Shown here piece after piece: positions 50,106-61,440 of a DNA stretch of 64,000 nt. The position numbers and the translations under genes were made by a program. The stretch is taken from the NCBI RefSeq assembly GCF_028554725.1, contig NC_071668.1, positions 21,244,501 to 21,308,500 on the forward strand, read 5' to 3'. The notes beneath the pieces were generated by a model. The model worked only from the letters and a program-made list of their open reading frames with translations, was not told where the DNA came from and made no database searches. The stretch's first letter is position 1, and each line of letters opens with the position of its first letter. Source of the DNA: Zeugodacus cucurbitae (lineage: Eukaryota > Arthropoda > Insecta > Diptera > Tephritidae).

Positions 50106-50546
50106 TCTATACTACCCTTATAAAGAGGAAAGATTTGTATGTATGTTTGTAATGAATAAACTTAAAAACTACTGTGCCGATTTCAAAAATTCTTTCACCA
50201 TTGGAAAGTTACATTCACCCCGAGTAACAGTAACGAGTAAGAATCTCAACTTTCTGGAAACAGTTCCCAGGTGAGGGTATCAAAAAGTCGGAGCAACGAA
50301 CTCTGAGCATTCCCAACGCCTTCATAATCAGAGCGAAAGACAACGAACACTAAAGACTAAAGGTCATAATCAAATTTTAGTTCATTTCAAATAAAATTTA
50401 ATTTCTTGTTCGAATTATCCTCATTTTACTTTTTCAAAATGGGTCCACGCAAGAAACGGGAAAGTGCATACATCTGAGAGTGTGTAAAAACTTATAACTT
50501 TTAAAATATTTGTTTAAACCCGTGCGAAGGCGGAGTGGTCTGCTAG
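50106..50546 (+). mobile_element. Short non-autonomous Helitron-like element
   Basis: Begins TCTATACTACCCTTATAAAG and ends GGAGTGGTCTGCTAG between A and T. Left-end similarity to 30368 runs through TACTGTGCCGATTT and ATTCTTTCACCATTGGAAAG. No helicase remnant. 441 bp. Confidence 0.8.
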
Positions 50547-50842
50547 TATATTATAAAGAATATTATGATATATATATATAAAGATATATATATATATATA
50601 TAAAGATAGCATAGATAGCTTCTTCTTGGGTGTAAAACCAGTGGGCCAGAACTATATAATTTATATTTTAAGAGCTTCGATACACTTCGTTGCCCTTTAA
50701 ATATTTAAATTTCACGAACAACACGGATGGATTTGTTCAAAAATTGGTCTGAGAAATTTTGGTTTATTTTTAATAAATTATATGATCGGTTTTTCAATAA
50801 CCTTCGCATTTATTAATTTTAAATTTTTGTAATGAGAGCTAT

Positions 50843-52098
50843 GAAAGGGTATGTTCAGTAGATAATTTTTGTAGAACAAACTTATGGTCCAGCACGTCTG
50901 AGTTTTTTTTTTACAGTGGGTCAAAGTTTTCATTTTTTGGTCGAAGGGAGCATTATACTATATAAAAAAATGTTGTAAGTTAATGTCTGAGAGAATTCTT
51001 ATGGTCCGAGTTGTATTGTGGAATTGTATGAGGATTATTTTTGTGGAAGATCTTAACCCTCTAACTGGTTTCTTTATGGGTCAATTTGACCCTTTTTTCG
51101 AGAAAATAAAAAAATATCCTTTAAAAAAGGACATTTAAGGATTAAAATATTCTACGAAAATGTTTGGCGGAAAATTTCAGTGGGGGTCACCAAACACACC
51201 ATTGTTGTAAATAAAGCTCTTTACGATTGATAAAAAAATTATAATTTTGTTTTAATAGTGGTTTATTTACAGTATGTACATATTTATTTTTATGCTTCAG
51301 CAGTAGTAGGACAATGGATTAAAGATTAAACTTAATATGCTTTCCTGTATTTAGCTTGACGCGAATGTTCCGATGTGTCAAGGTTTCTACCCCCCCCCCC
51401 CCCCTACGTATTCAGCAAGCATTACAGTTTGGGATTTCCCTTTGAATCTTTCTTCCAATACCTTTATATCCTGAGGAAACCTTTCAACGTGTTCATCTGA
51501 AACCGCTTCAAGGTTTTCTTTAAAAAAATTTTAAGCTGTGTTTTGAACTATCTATAAATAGTCGCCACGCGGAAGAGTCCAGTGGAAGCTTTAGATATTT
51601 TAGAACCTCTTCAATACTGCAACAGTATAAAAGTTCTTCTGGTTTTTTAAACGGCCGAACTTGACGACGTTTTCACCTACTTTGTATAAGTTGGCGTGTA
51701 ATTTTGCCAATTAATCGTAAAGAGCTTTATTTACAACAATTATGTCTTTGGTGACCCCCACTGAAATTTTCCGCCAAACATTTTCGTAGAATATTTTAAT
51801 CCTTAAATGTCCTTTTTTAAAGGATATTTTTTGATTTTCTCGAAAAAAGGGTCAAATTGACCCATAAAGAAACCAGTTAGAGGGTTAAGATCTTCCACAA
51901 AAATAATCCTCATACAATTCCACAATACAACTCTGACCATAAGAATTCTCTCAGACATTAACTTACAACATTTTTTTCATATAGTATAATGCTCCCTTCG
52001 ACCAAAAAATGAAAACTTTGACCCACTGTAAAAAAAAACTCAGACGTGCTGGACCATAAGTTTGTTCTACAAAAATGATCTACTCAACATACCCTTTC
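50843..52098. mobile_element. 1256-bp element with 388-bp inverted arms and transposon-ORF remnants in the core
   Basis: Arms 50843-51230 and 51711-52098 are near-identical inverted copies. The termini are GAAAGGGTATGTTCAGTAGA and its counterpart; shared markers include ACTTATGGTCCAGCACGTCT, CCTCTAACTGGTTTCTTTAT and GTTTGGCGGAAAATTTCAGT. Flanks AGAGCTAT and AGAATTAT match at 6 of 8 bases, a possible decayed 8-bp TSD. On the minus strand the 480-bp core encodes PEELLYCCSIEEVLKYLKL then SSAWRLFIDSSKHSLK, a stop, and in another register ENLEAVSDEHVERFPQDIKV and EERFKGKSQTVMLAEY. From memory, these resemble two separated parts of a multi-copy uncharacterised protein found in insects and cnidarians, so the core seems internally deleted. 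Confidence 0.85.
51390..51404 (+). repeat. C15 homopolymer
   Basis: Fifteen C in a row in an AT-rich setting, inside the core of the long-TIR element. It interrupts the remnant frame just after the MLAEY segment. Confidence 0.9.
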
Positions 52099-52106
52099 AG
52101 AATTAT

Positions 52107-53850
52107 GGGGTCGCTGTTCTGTTCCATTCAAAAAGTCTTCATTTGTTGGACAGTGTTATTATCTTGGATATACATACCACATAAGTATGTATGTCTCCAC
52201 TTAAATTTCTTGAACATTTAATAACAAAAATCGGTTGACTACATCGAAGTCTGTTATTAACAGTAGTTATTTTTTTAAGCTTAAGTATCATATGTACATT
52301 CATACTAATTTTTATATAGAATATAAGTAAGTAAATAAATACATATATGCAAATGCCATTTTCTCAATTAGCGTGTCCGCCAAAGAAGATTTCCAATTCA
52401 AACAAACTGCAAATTCAACTAAATGATTAACTCAATGATGAAGGCCCAAGCATTTCAATTAAGTCATCAAGTCGTTTCACTTACTATCTGCGCTGCAGCT
52501 AACCGACTGTCATTAACAGCAGAGCACAGCATAGAAAACGCTGTTGACAGTACAGCCGGGTCTATTACAACTAATGAATTCAACTAGCGTATAAATTAAT
52601 TATGAGCCAGCTCAAGCGTTGAATGCGGGGTTTCTTCCTATCGGCGGTGAGATGGACTGGACCAAGCCCTGAATACAATGTGAATATGCAATTTTCATGC
52701 GAATAAAAATAGGAGAAATGTGTATGTGTATATATATATTTATAGTTGAGTATGTATGTATATATGTATGTATATACATATTATATAGAAAATACCTGAA
52801 TGCATCAAACTGGCATTAGTATGGGAGATTAGTCACAGAACAGTAAACAAGCAATCGAATTGTTTGTATATAGAAATATATTGAATTTAACGACACGCTT
52901 GCGTGCCACAACGTACATATATATGTATATATCTATGTATGTATAGATGTGTGTGTGTGTATACTAAGTAAATTATGGTAATTAACGCATAGGTTGGTGA
53001 TTACAATTTTCATCAAATATGTCAGTTTGGTCAGAATTTTAAAGGCACACACACGCGTATGTTCGTAATTAAATTAAATTATTTAACGCTAAATTTCAGC
53101 AGCTTACCTACCAAAATGCACTCACACATCCACACACATAATGCCACTCATAGCGCCGTATTATGCATGTGTAGCCGGCACACAAATGGAAATTAATTTT
53201 TAACAATTTGCCGTAAAAGCAACGGCAACCGCATCTGCTGGCAAATAACAACAACAACAACAACAACAGCATGAAACAACAAAAATAGAAACTGTGTCGA
53301 ATAAAACGTGTGCATTTGTTTATTTTTACTGGATTTTACGCTTACAACCAGACTTTTATACCGGCATACATACATACATACTCTCATATATTAATAAATA
53401 TATATACATATGTGTGTGTGTGTGCATTACCAATGTAATGCATATGTAAGAGGGCAAAGTTTTGTAAACTACCTCGATAAAAATTTACAAGTTGTAACAA
53501 GTAATGCTACACTTAACTCTAATTTTTTTTCGCTGCTCACTTCAGTAAACAACCACACACATGATCACACATCTTATTTGTAGAAAAAAGATTTGGTTTT
53601 TTAGTTTTTTTTTTTGGATTACTTAGTTTATGTGCAAACAATACGCATGATTATGTGTAAAGTTTGAGTTATAAGTCTCGGTAAAAGTTTGCTTTCGAAG
53701 GGATTATGCATGGTAACTGGGCGGAATGGTACATTAAAAGCACCTTATCTGCTGCTACTAAACTTAATCTTAAGCTGCTTAAGGTAGAAATAATAATCGA
53801 GGGAAGAATATAAAATGTTTGGCTTTAATAAGTATTTTATGGTTTAAAAG
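52107..53850. other. Non-coding stretch with microsatellites, no gene seen
   Basis: (TATG/TATA)n near 52725-52780 and 52915-52945, (AAC)n at 53248-53270, (GT)n at 53410-53424. No coding signal. Confidence 0.45.
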
Positions 53851-53954
53851 AAAATTGAAACTGGTATAAATTGAAGTATCCTGGTCAAAAAGAATTGAAT
53901 AGGAAATAACAAAAAAGTTAGCGAGTTTAATTCTATAGAATAGCGTTTACACAG

Positions 53955-54510
53955 TTTCAGTTTAATACAGTTTCTACGACTAATAACAGTTTATAATATT
54001 TATACCAGTTCGTAAGTCTTATACCAGTTTATAAATTGTATACCAGTTTCTACGATTTATACCAGTTTATAAATTTTATACTAGTTTATAGATTTTATAC
54101 CAGTTTCTACGATTTATACCAGTTTATAAATTTTATAATAGTTTATAAATTTTATACCAGTTTCTACCATTTATACCAGTTTATAAATTTTATACCAGTT
54201 CGTAAGTTTTAAACCAATTTATAAATTGTATGCCAGTTTCTACGATTTATACCAGTTTATAAATTTTATACTAGTTTATAAATTTTATACCAGTTTCTAC
54301 GATTTATACCAGTTTATAAATTTTATAATAGTTTATAAATTTTATACCAGTTTCTACGATTTATACCAGTTTATAAATTTTATAATAGTTTATAAATTTT
54401 ATACCAGTTTCTACCATTTATACCAGTTTATAAATTTTATACTAGTTTATAAATTGTATATCAGTTCGTAAGTGTTATATCAGTTCGTACGTTTTATACC
54501 AGTTGTTTAT
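53955..54510 (-). repeat. ACTGGTATAAA satellite, block 4 (19-bp monomers in 57-bp higher-order units)
   Basis: In inverse orientation to blocks 1-3: TTTATACCAGTTTATAAAT-like 19-bp monomers in tandem. From about 54050 they form a 57-bp three-monomer unit marked by TTTCTACGATTTATACCAG, repeated at least five times. Because 57 is divisible by three, one frame stays open for 81 codons (54226-54471) with a 19-residue repeat. This is not a gene. Confidence 0.9.
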
Positions 54511-54611
54511 TAGATGCGCGACTTTTTGAGGCATAATGAACGAAAATCAGTTTTTCATTGCCTTTGAATACCCATTATTGATAATCATTTGTGAATTGGT
54601 AAATTTTATAT

Positions 54612-55042
54612 AATAATAGTACAGGTAGATAGGTAGGTAAAGTGGTTGTCAAATGACGCACCTAGGTCTTTAGGAGGCCCATTGTGAAGCCGCTTACACT
54701 ACAATGTCCTCTTTGAACCAGTCTATGGCTTTTATAAAGTTGAGCTTCTACAGTAGTCATTGTTTGGTTACCCCAGTCGGTCGGCATGTCTTCCAATAAG
54801 ACAATGACCAGTTAGCACTCCAACTAGAGTACTTATGCCCTTTCTTTGAAATTTCAGTAGCCGGCTCGTAAGGCCTTTATTCCAATTATCCTCCTTACTC
54901 GGCTCCAATTGTAAGGTTGTGCCTAATCGGGCTAGTTCATCTGCCACACAGTTACCTGGAATATCACTATGTCCTGGAACCCATTGCAGGTTTATCGTGT
55001 AGTATGAAGTCAGTTTCGGTTCATACAAAATACCTTCCATAA
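54612..55042 (-). mobile_element. LINE 3' fragment with RNase H remnant
   Basis: The minus-strand frame reads NLQWVPGHSDIPGNCVADEL then ARLGTT. This is the conserved C-terminal part of an RNase H domain (the HS-x-IPGN and ADELA elements). It continues into STLVGVLTGHCLIGRHADRL, the segment that follows RNase H in R1/I/Jockey-group LINEs. It then meets a stop. About 150 bp of 3' untranslated sequence (TGACGCACCTAG in plus orientation) follows. Heavily 5'-truncated. Confidence 0.85.
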
Positions 55043-55085
55043 CTTGAAATCACTCTAACTCGAAATTTTTTGTGGATTAAGATGA
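55040..55085. mobile_element. Scrap of the pogo-like MITE
   Basis: CCATAACTTGAAATCACTCT then AACTCGAAATTTTTTGTGGA matches the arms of the element at 37520-39301. It abuts the LINE fragment. Confidence 0.6.
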
Positions 55086-57617
55086 GCAAGTGTATATAAA
55101 TAGTGATTTCGAAATATTGGTTATTAGATGAGTTATCTGCATAAGATTCCATAAAAAATATCGCTCTCGGTAATAATACCAATTTATTTCACTCAAACTT
55201 AATGCTAAGTTTTGTTAAAAATCATGTATTTTCAATTGAAAGGGGAAAGGAACGAAGGATTTATGTTGATCAATTCCAACAACAATAATAGATAGAAATT
55301 ACATAAATGACCTAAAATTCGTTGAAAAGTCTTGATAGAGTTGTTAGCTGAAGTTAATCAAGATTTTTAGCCGAGAGGTTTCATTATTTTAATAATAATT
55401 ACCATGTCAATCCCAAATGAAATTCAGTGTTTAAAAAAAATCGAAATAACTCTTAATATTATCGATTTTCTCCAGTGGGAGATCTAGGTAACAATGATGA
55501 TCTCTGCAAAATAAAGTTTTTCGAAAGTTTTCCGAAGGTTTGAGATAAGGTTCTGTATCAGTTTAGGAAATATTGAATTTTTCATACAAATAAGTCCATA
55601 AAACGATAACTTTTGGTTTTGTTTCGATACATACGAATCGATTGCCAAAACTAGCGATTGTTCCCACTATAGATATTTGTCAAATTATCGATTTCTTTAA
55701 GCCATTGTAGTAGGAAAGCACGAAAATATCAATAAATTTCTCAGTATATTTGAGGTTTAAGTGCATTTGGCCACTGCTATAACATAATAAGGAAACTAAT
55801 ACTAAATTTTGAGATTTTTTCAACTTTTTGTTGAATTAAAATTCTTCATTAAGGTACCCATATCGCACTCCAAACTATTATATTTTATTTTACTACTTAG
55901 TACTTCAGATACAGTTTCAGAATGCCGAACATTATACATATGTATATAGTGATCTTATATATATTTTTAGTACTTCAAAGATCTCTTTAAAGCAAACCGT
56001 CGATAGAAAAATTGCAATAATTCGCGTGCTTGAACAACAAAAAACTACAAACTGATAGTAAACTCATCAGAAACACTTTCTTCGGTTCCTGTTTCGGTTG
56101 AACACGTTTGCTGATAAAATTAAGAAATGTTTGATAACTCACAAACACGCAACTTCTATATTAAAGTCCAGCCATTGCATGCCAACAGCGAAAAAGTGAA
56201 ATAGTGGTGAGTAACCCATTCTTACCGAATCTACGAGTACGTTCAAGGAATTGCAAATTTTATCGGCGAACTGCAAGTCATTGCTGCTAGCCAATGGCGG
56301 TTGATTCGAATGCAATTTATTGCCCGTGTAAATCTGTGTACATTTAAAATGCTACATGACTTGCATTTGCATTTATTTAAATTGGTTAAAAATATATACA
56401 GGGTGAGGCTATCGATATGGCGGGGGCTTAGGTTTTGAGGTTCAAATCAACACTTCCACAAAACGAGACGGGGGTTCCATTTCTTTTCTGGATTACAATA
56501 AAATATGTTTTCTAGGAGAGATAGAGTCTTGGAAAGGTATATTTCTGCCATTGGATAAATTTTCATAATATTCTCTCACTGACCGGAGTAGACAAACTCA
56601 TATGGGTCTCTTTATTTATCAAGCTTACACCAAAAGAGGGAAAAGGAAATACAAAGCAACTAGAATCGATAAATTGGAAATACTAGGAGGTTTCTCTTAA
56701 ATTCTTACGTTTGCAATCTCAAGTTGTTATCTATTGGAACATAACCTATAAAATTCCTTAAACTGATTTAATTGACTTGAAGCAGAGAAATTGTAACCTT
56801 AGTTCGAGGAAGTCTTAAGTCGACTGTTTTACGAAAGGTTAAGAAATGAGATCTTTGTTTCCTCTACCAATGGTCGTCAAATTATTGCGAAAAACGAAAT
56901 GTCAGCACCTTAATGAGTTAATACCAGTAGGAGTTCTTCCTTGAAACACCTACAGGCACACCCACTACTCTTCTTGTCTGCGATTTATTTGTCTCTATTT
57001 TGACTTCCGCTCCGTAGGTGATAATGGTTTTATTGCAACCTTTTCTATTTAGCACATTACTTGCGTATATACTCAAATACTATAAGAACTTGTACTTAAG
57101 TTGGTTGGTTGGTTCACAGCGGGGTGTCAGTCTTCGTTAATTTGCAACGTCGTCTACCTTAGGTTTTCTTCCAGGCAGCCTTGTAGCCTGATTTCATTTA
57201 CGATAATCAACAAGAGACTTTGTGCTGGTGTCTATTTCGACATCAACCTCGTCGTCGCTTTGTTGCCAAACGTTATCTGTGCCGGACTCACCGACTCTAT
57301 GCGTGCAATTAATTTCAATTAATGTTCAGCAATTATGCTGTGCAATTAATTTAAATCAATTGCTGCTTGTTGTTGTGCGCACTGAATTAGAATTTCTTAA
57401 CGCCATGCTATCAATATGCTTAGACTTAGACCATTTGTAAGTATATACATATGTATGTATGTATGTATGTGAATAAATGCTTATAAGTACCGTAAATGCT
57501 TTGCATTGTGCTCCAAGACACCGAACATGGTGCATGTAAGCATTTCTTTGACGTTCATTCTTTAGCATGACCATCTTAGATATAATGGTTGTCCATGTAT
57601 TCAGTATAATATGGATG
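55086..57617. other. Non-coding stretch, no gene seen
   Basis: AT-rich. Short frames at 57100-57440 run through non-repetitive DNA with no domain or splice signals. (TATG)n near 57450-57472. Confidence 0.4.
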
Positions 57618-58328
57618 TTAGGGTGGTTCGTAAAATCCCGAGTTATCGATTTTTTCGATTTTTAAACAGATTTTTTATTATAAAATTTGGTTAAAATTAC
57701 AGATTATTAGATACAGTTGTGAAATTTTTAAAATTCAGATTATTATATGGTGGCCGGAAAAAACATATTAAGATGGTTCTTAAAACTAAAAGCAAAGAAA
57801 TTGTCGATTTTTTTCTTCTTGTTTTAATCAATCGGTATTTAAATTTATAAAAATGTTATTTATAATCTTAGATGCAGATTTCAAATCGACAAATTTCAGA
57901 TTTTTTAGCGGTCAAAGTTCAAAATGTGTATTTCGAATCTAAAATTTAGATAAAAATGTAGATAAATGGCTTAAGTGCTGTGGAGCACATCTTGTCATCC
58001 CAAAAAATAGTTATTGAAAGCCTGTCCACTTTTTGGAAAAATAATAAAAATAATGTTTCTTAGAAAAGTCTAAACTTTTAACAATTAAAAACACACCCTA
58101 AAAATCTTCAATCGAAAGCAAGGTTTGGTAGTGATTTTCACGACTATATTAGCTTCACTATAGGAGTTAAAGTTTAGAAAATCCACTTAAAATATTGGGT
58201 TAACACATTTAAAAACCTCCCCAGTGTATATAAAAAGGTTAGGAGAGATTTCTTCGACTATATTACTACCAATAAAATGGTTAAGGCTCAGTAAAGCTGA
58301 TTTTTCTACACTTAATGACCACCCTAAT
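57618..58328. mobile_element. TIR element with GGGTGGT termini
   Basis: TTAGGGTGGTTCGTAAAAT at the left and TTAATGACCACCCTAAT at the right are inverted. A GGTGGCCGG and a GATGGTTCTTAAAAC inside suggest internal copies of the end. No coding capacity. One similar end lies at 32803. Confidence 0.6.
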
Positions 58329-58556
58329 AGGTATGCAGAGCTTACAACTGATATTTACTACTCTAATAATATCATCATACCGATTGAAACTTAAGAAGTC
58401 GGCCGCAAAAATTAAATTTTTACACTTAATGACCACTCTAATATGCATAAGAAGCTTATTAGTGATATATACTACTCTAATAATATCATCACAACGATTG
58501 AAACTTAAGAAATCTGCGGCAAAACTTATTTTCCAACATTTAATAGCCACCCTAAT
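58314..58556 (+). repeat. Tandem repeat, about 115-bp unit, of the same terminus
   Basis: AATGACCACCCTAAT (58314), AATGACCACTCTAAT (58429) and AATAGCCACCCTAAT (58542) open successive units. They share TACTACTCTAATAATATCAT and ATTGAAACTTAAGAA. The right end of the 57618 element appears to have been amplified locally. Confidence 0.8.
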
Positions 58557-59274
58557 GCATATACAAAATATGCAGGCAATCACATATGTATGCTCATATA
58601 TGGTAGCCACCAGCGCTGCACTGCTACATTCAATTATATTCTAATGCATAAAAAATTCGAACTTACTTTTCCACACGCCGGCATTTTCACAGTGTTTTTG
58701 GCTTATTTTTATTGTTTTTTGTCTTTTTTTGATTGCATTTTACTTTGAATTGGTATTTACGATTTGTGATTTTATGCACGCGTCCGGTGCCAGCAGCATT
58801 TGTAAGCAATGCACACCGACTTCGCACTTAGCAAATTAGCAAATGTTGTCTAATGCATTATTAATCGCATTTTAAGTGCTGCAATTACAAGCTGAAATTT
58901 TGCTGAAAATGTGTGTATGTACAAAGACGGGATGCGAGCTGACCATAAGTAAAAATACTACATTGTGCATTTCATGTTTGATGTGAGTGTTTTCCACACA
59001 TTACATACATACATACATACTATATACAGATATAGCGGTAATTCATGTTGCCATTGCCATATTGTGGGTTACTTGTACGAGTGTACGCTCGGGCAGTGAA
59101 AGACAACAAGCGCCAATTTCGGTCGGAAAGGCAATATGTCAAAAGAAATGTTATATTTTTGTTAATGGAAATCACAACTACGTGAAAATGTTGCTCTTTA
59201 TGTCGTAAAAATTTCAATTAAGTCATCAAAGCCTAACGAGTTATGTTTTTTGTAAATCTGAAGATAATGGAACT
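58557..59274. other. Non-coding stretch, no gene seen
   Basis: Moderately complex sequence with a (TACA)n run near 59003-59018. No coding signal. Confidence 0.4.
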
Positions 59275-60055
59275 GGATTTGAAAAGTAATTTTCACAAGT
59301 CTCTTTTGAGATCAACTTTACACCCCCAAGTGCGTTCGCCATGGACAGGAACAGGTGGTAAATCACTTGGCGCTATCTCCGGGCTATATGGTGGATGCGA
59401 TAAAACCTCCAATCCGAGCTCCCGTCGCTTCTGACGAGTCATCAACGAAGTGTGTGGTCTGGTGTTGACCTGGTGGAACACTATACCCTTCTTGTTGGCG
59501 AATTCTGGACGCTTCTGATCCATTGCCTGCCTCAAGCTATCCAGTTCTTCGCAGTAGATGGTAGAATTAAGCGTCTGGCCATATGGGAGGTTATAGTGGA
59601 TGATTCCCTTCCAATCCCACCAAACACACAGCAAAGCCTTCCTGGCCGTCAATCCCGGCTTGGCCACTGTTTGTGACGATTCACCGGCCTTCAACGACGA
59701 CCGTTTTCGCTTGAAATTATCGTATGCGATCCATATTTCGTCGCCAGTCAATCACCATCCGCTTCAAAAATGGGTCGAGATCGTTCTGTTTCAGCAGCAT
59801 TTCGCAGACGTTGATTCGGTCCAGAAGGTTTTTTGCGTCAAATCATGTGGCACCCAAACATCAAGCTTTTTTGTGTATCAGACTTCTGCAGATGCTTTAA
59901 AATGGTTTGGTGACTAACTCCCATCTCCTGAGCGATGTCACGAGATGCCACAAGCAGGCCTAACTTGATGTTTTCCATGATTTGAGCAGTATTCGTCGTC
60001 ACAGGTCTTCCGCCGGCTGGCTTATCCATGGTGTCGTCTTCACCTTGATTGTAGC
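59275..60055 (-). pseudogene. Dead mariner transposon (second copy)
   Basis: In minus orientation: DTMDKPAGGRPVTTNTAQIM, VASRDIAQEMGVSHQTILKH, a frameshift after LQKSDTQKSL, MTGDEIWIAYDNFKRKRS (first Asp), AKPGLTARKALLCVWWDWKG, then FHQVNTRPHTSL and HPPYSPEIAPSD (third Asp). The second catalytic Asp of the usual HQDNARPHT motif is replaced by Val, so this copy would be inactive even without its frameshift. The N-terminal third is missing. It is of the same family as 13565-14520, but in places less damaged. Confidence 0.9.
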
Positions 60056-60904
60056 GGCCCAGGTGACGCTAGGATGGCTACTAATGTCGGAAATTGTAGC
60101 CTATAGAATCTACTAGGTGGTCCGAAGCGTTTGAGCCATCTCTCGGACGCACCCGATACTTTCCACCCACAATTTAAGCGGAAATGAATAATACCAAATC
60201 GTTCAACCGAATTTAACTAATTTTAGTTCAGAACATTCTATTCATGCCCTCTTAGCGCAGATCTTGAAAAGATCGGGCCGTAACTTCGCTCACTTTCCAT
60301 ACTACTTTATTTTGGACCCATAAGCATAAGCAAAGCATAAAGCACCCATTTGGTGTTAGACTGTAAATTTACTAGCTTGTCTATTATAGTAACAAACACA
60401 CTATTTTAAACAAGTCTGCACACTAAATTATCATGTCACACATGTAAGTCTGTTGTTTATTCACATATGTAAATGAAATGTATTTTTAAATAGTTTAACA
60501 TAGCATCTGTAAATTAGAGCCGATTACGATGAGTCATTTGAAGAACTAATGGCCCCATTAATGTGTCTAAAATGCGGTCAATGCTAAGTATTCATTAACG
60601 CACCAATAATGCACACATCACAACACATATAACACTACTCCTTTGGAGCTTATTTTTATTGCAGACAGGGGCGTAGTCAAAATAAGAAGTTAGGAGGGGT
60701 AATTTTTTGATTTAAAATTCTTAAATAAAAATTAAATGATTGAGTAAGTTGCTTCAATAATAATATTTTTAGACAAAATGTGAAGAGATCAGTGATCAGA
60801 AGTCGTATCAACAAATGGTTATAAATATGGAAAAATATATATTTCATTTTAGAAAGCGAAATTTTTGTTTTATGAAAATATTGTTAAAGTCATTACTCAT
60901 AAAG
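60056..60904. other. Non-coding stretch, no gene seen
   Basis: The sequence just right of the mariner (60056-60320) may include more of that element, but no terminus was identified. Confidence 0.35.
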
Positions 60905-61212
60905 GTACTCTAGGAGTATGGTTGGAATACTCACTGGCTACAGTCTGGTGGAGGCACTCGTCTATAGGATGGGAATGACGGATCTATATGACTGCAAGAA
61001 ATTCCAGGAGTAAGGTATAAGATAACTAATGGAGCACTAGCATTTGGGTGTCTCACAATATGAGAATCTGGAAGAGGTAGCGATAGTAAAGCCACATAAC
61101 CTTTTAAAATCCGCGTCAAGCGCAGGCATCTTAAGTATGACCACTCCTCGTGGACAACGTGACGGCACTCCATCTGGTATCGCACCCTACCAGTTTAACC
61201 TAACCTATTTCT
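60905..61212 (+). mobile_element. LINE 3' fragment (R1/I/Jockey group-like)
   Basis: Plus-strand reading gives RSMVGILTGYSLVEALVYRM, related to the VGVLTGHCLIGRHADRLG segment at 54768-55040. Then come ENLEEVAIVKPHNLLKSASS and GQRDGTPSGIAPYQFNLT. The element ends CCAGTTTAACCTAACCTA, a tail typical of such LINEs. Frame breaks lie between the two parts. Confidence 0.75.
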
Positions 61213-61316
61213 TACTGAGTCACTCCAATATAAAAGTGTTCAGCCGTATCAAGCCTTAGAAAACAGTGAAACGAAAAGTCAACTGGTACCATATAGAATA
61301 ACATAATAGACCGTTC

Positions 61317-61440
61317 CCACACCAGTTGGTTTTAAGTAATCGAAGCGAACCCGTAGTTTTAACCGACGAAAGTCTATCAAACCGGCAGGATGCCTCAAAA
61401 ATATTTTGGGAATATTTTATACCGCAACAACAACAACAAA
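61317..61440 (+). mobile_element. SINE-like element (second copy)
   Basis: Starts GTTCCCACACCAGTTGGTTT and ends TTTTATACCGCAACAACAAC with a (CAA)n tail, colinear with the element at 2952-3083. The middle is well diverged (GGATGCCTCAAAAATATTTT against GCATTCCTCAAAATTATTTG). No target duplication recognised. Confidence 0.7.

Noticed and set aside
54226..54471. 81-codon frame encoding a 19-residue repeat
   Set aside because: It is the 57-bp satellite unit read in a frame that happens to lack stops. No start context or expression signal.
58281..58644. Two opposed 109-codon frames
   Set aside because: Both are products of the 115-bp tandem repeat.
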